NCBI GenBank assembly: GCA_963813975.1
Contig: CAWFAP010000004.1
Coordinates: 62,001 to 126,000 of the forward strand
DNA length: 64,000 nt
From: RYN-230 sp963813975
GTDB taxonomy: Bacteria; Actinomycetota; Actinomycetes; Streptosporangiales; Streptosporangiaceae
Reading direction: 5' to 3'
Positions 63,125 through 64,000 of this stretch are shown piece by piece. The notes under the pieces were generated by a model. That model was not told the origin of the DNA, ran no database searches, and saw only the letters and a program-made list of their open reading frames with translations. The translations under genes and the position numbers were made by a program. Numbering within the stretch: position 1 is the first letter of the stretch; every line of letters begins with the position of its first letter.

Positions 63125-63432
63125 ATGATTCCCCGCCGTGGCTTCATCGGTGCGTCCGCCGCGGTCCTCGCCGTGCCGCTGGCCGGGAGGCTGCGCGCCC
63201 GCAGGCGCGTTCGCCGCCACTCAGACCCGCCCCGCACCGGGCAGGCAGCGATTACTACGCCAACGCGGTCACCAATCATTTCGCGCGGATCGACCGCGAC
63301 CACGCCCGGCGGCCGCGGGCACGCATTCCCGTACGACGGGGTGGCCCCGACCGGAGCCGCCGATCAGTCCGGTGCGATATCCAGGTCCGGCCCCCGGCGG
63401 TACGCAGCGTGACACTGGGTCCCGCGCATTGA
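63125..63432 (+). pseudogene. Remnant of a Tat-exported GH64-like beta-1,3-glucanase
   Basis: ATG 63125 opens a twin-arginine signal (PRRGFIGASAAVLAVPLAG). The mature part is spread over three frames: SDYYANAVTNHFARIDRDHA (from 63247), HAFPYDGVAPTGAADQSGAI (from about 63320) and VRSVTLGPAH to the stop at 63432. These match my recollection of the C-terminal end of GH64 glucanases (YxFPYDDVxPxGGxDQSG, then VTVG). Most of the enzyme is deleted between the signal and the end. The family call is from memory and moderate. Confidence 0.45.
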
Positions 63433-63637
63433 CCTCAGCCCACTGACCAGGTCTTTCCCGGCCTGCGGCCGCATCGTCGTGGCCGCACGCCAGAGCCGGG
63501 ATGGTTTTCGTTGCGGAGAATTTGACTTTTGCTTGGGGTTTGTACCGTTAACAGGGGATATCGGGGTACTTTTGGCCGGGCTCGCCTAGATCGGTCATTG
63601 CCTGGATTTCGCGCTGGCTAGGTGGAAGAGTCGCCCT

Positions 63638-64000
63638 ATGCGGACGATCTTTGACCGGCTGGTCGAGGAGTTCAGAGCGTGGCATTTGTTCGAGCAGCAG
63701 GCCGGGAACTCCCGGCGGCGCGAACCCGCTGATGTTCCCGGCCCGGGCCTGCCCGGCGACCACGCGGGCGGCTATGGGGCCGGCGGCTTCCGCCGGCCCG
63801 GCTACGGGCCATCCGGTTTCCCGGTGGCCGGTTACGGAGCGCCCGAATACGGGGCGCCCGAATACGGGGCCCCCGAGTACGGGACTCCTGAATACGGGAC
63901 TCCTGAATACGGCATGCCTGAGTATGGCGGTGCTGGCTACGACCGGGCGCCGCGTCACGGCCGGGATCTGGGCGGGGTGCCGCGGCGGGGCGGCCCGCGC
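63638..64000 (+). CDS. Hypothetical protein with PEYG repeats, 3' end outside the window
   Basis: The visible 121 codons start MRTIFDRLVEEFRAWHLFEQ, a charged helix, then a Gly/Pro/Tyr-rich region. Six consecutive five-residue repeats are of the form G-A/T/M-P-E-Y. ATG 63638 has GGTGGAAGAG upstream. A -35-like TTGACT (63522-63527) lies 110 bases away. No family recognised; low-complexity Tyr/Gly/Pro tracts of this kind occur in actinobacterial membrane or condensate-forming proteins. The C-terminal part, which may hold a domain, is not visible. Confidence 0.7.
   Translation, partial: MRTIFDRLVEEFRAWHLFEQQAGNSRRREPADVPGPGLPGDHAGGYGAGGFRRPGYGPSGFPVAGYGAPEYGAPEYGAPEYGTPEYGTPEYGMPEYGGAGYDRAPRHGRDLGGVPRRGGPR
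63836..63925 (+). repeat. In-frame 15-base tandem repeat, six units
   Basis: Six 15-base units start at 63836, 63851, 63866, 63881, 63896 and 63911. For example, GGGGCGCCCGAATAC and GGGACTCCTGAATAC (the latter exact twice). Each encodes a G-x-P-E-Y pentapeptide. Such a tract can change copy number by slippage without breaking the frame. Confidence 0.9.

Overview
The window looks like the chromosome of a high-GC actinobacterium. It has WhiB/WblA, Lsr2, ClpC with a UVR motif, a SigX5-type ECF factor, PucR and GntR regulators, and many GTG or TTG starts. From memory of gene order, two stretches follow conserved actinobacterial blocks. About 0-33 kb matches the clpC1-lsr2-lysS-coaX-panC-folKBPE-ftsH-hpt-tilS-Rv3626c-dacB-ppa block of Mycobacterium tuberculosis (Rv3596c-Rv3628). 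About 33-45 kb matches the crp-Rv3677c-ridA-DUF4177-ArsA pair-whiB4-ponA2-Rv3683 block. I cannot name the genus.

0-12.4 kb: 3' truncated clpC; a repeat-rich noncoding stretch; lsr2; a small membrane protein; a 1085-residue fusion of an EndoQ-like PHP nuclease with a UvrD helicase; an ArgA-type acetyltransferase; an NlpC/P60 hydrolase behind a ydaO-type (c-di-AMP) riboswitch; an MFS exporter divergent from a LysR regulator. 12.4-33 kb: lysyl-tRNA synthetase, pantothenate genes (coaX, panC; panD not between them), a frameshifted MidA-type methyltransferase, an orphan NuoD-like protein, a GntR/small-protein module, the folate operon, a DUF2156 membrane enzyme, ftsH, hpt, tilS, a DUF2342 metalloprotease, dacB and ppa. 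The folate genes and ftsH are joined by 4-base start/stop overlaps, which suggests translational coupling.

33-44.7 kb: crp, an MBL-fold protein, Nudix, RidA, DUF4177, an SPFH protein, two ArsA-like ATPases, wblA, a class A penicillin-binding protein, YqeY, a metallophosphoesterase and tRNA-Pro(CGG). 44.7-50.7 kb is accessory DNA starting at that tRNA: two decayed tyrosine-integrase ends, then a deazaflavin-type reductase/HxlR pair, a VOC protein, a 46-residue membrane peptide, SRPBCC, DUF899 and a frameshifted SigX5 sigma factor.

50.7-61.5 kb: a PucR regulator faces a putative catabolic operon (DUF917, HyuA-type hydantoinase/oxoprolinase, and a five-gene dipeptide-type ABC importer). A degenerate TnpB element sits between the two permease genes. 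61.6-64 kb holds two small metabolic genes, a shattered secreted-glucanase remnant and the start of a protein with a PEYG repeat.

Most noteworthy are the EndoQ-UvrD fusion, the pair of paralogous small WRG proteins (one beside GntR), the TnpB remnant inside the transporter operon, and several precise inverted or tandem repeats in control regions. At least three genes carry frameshifts inside GC-rich runs, so assembly error must be considered beside real decay.
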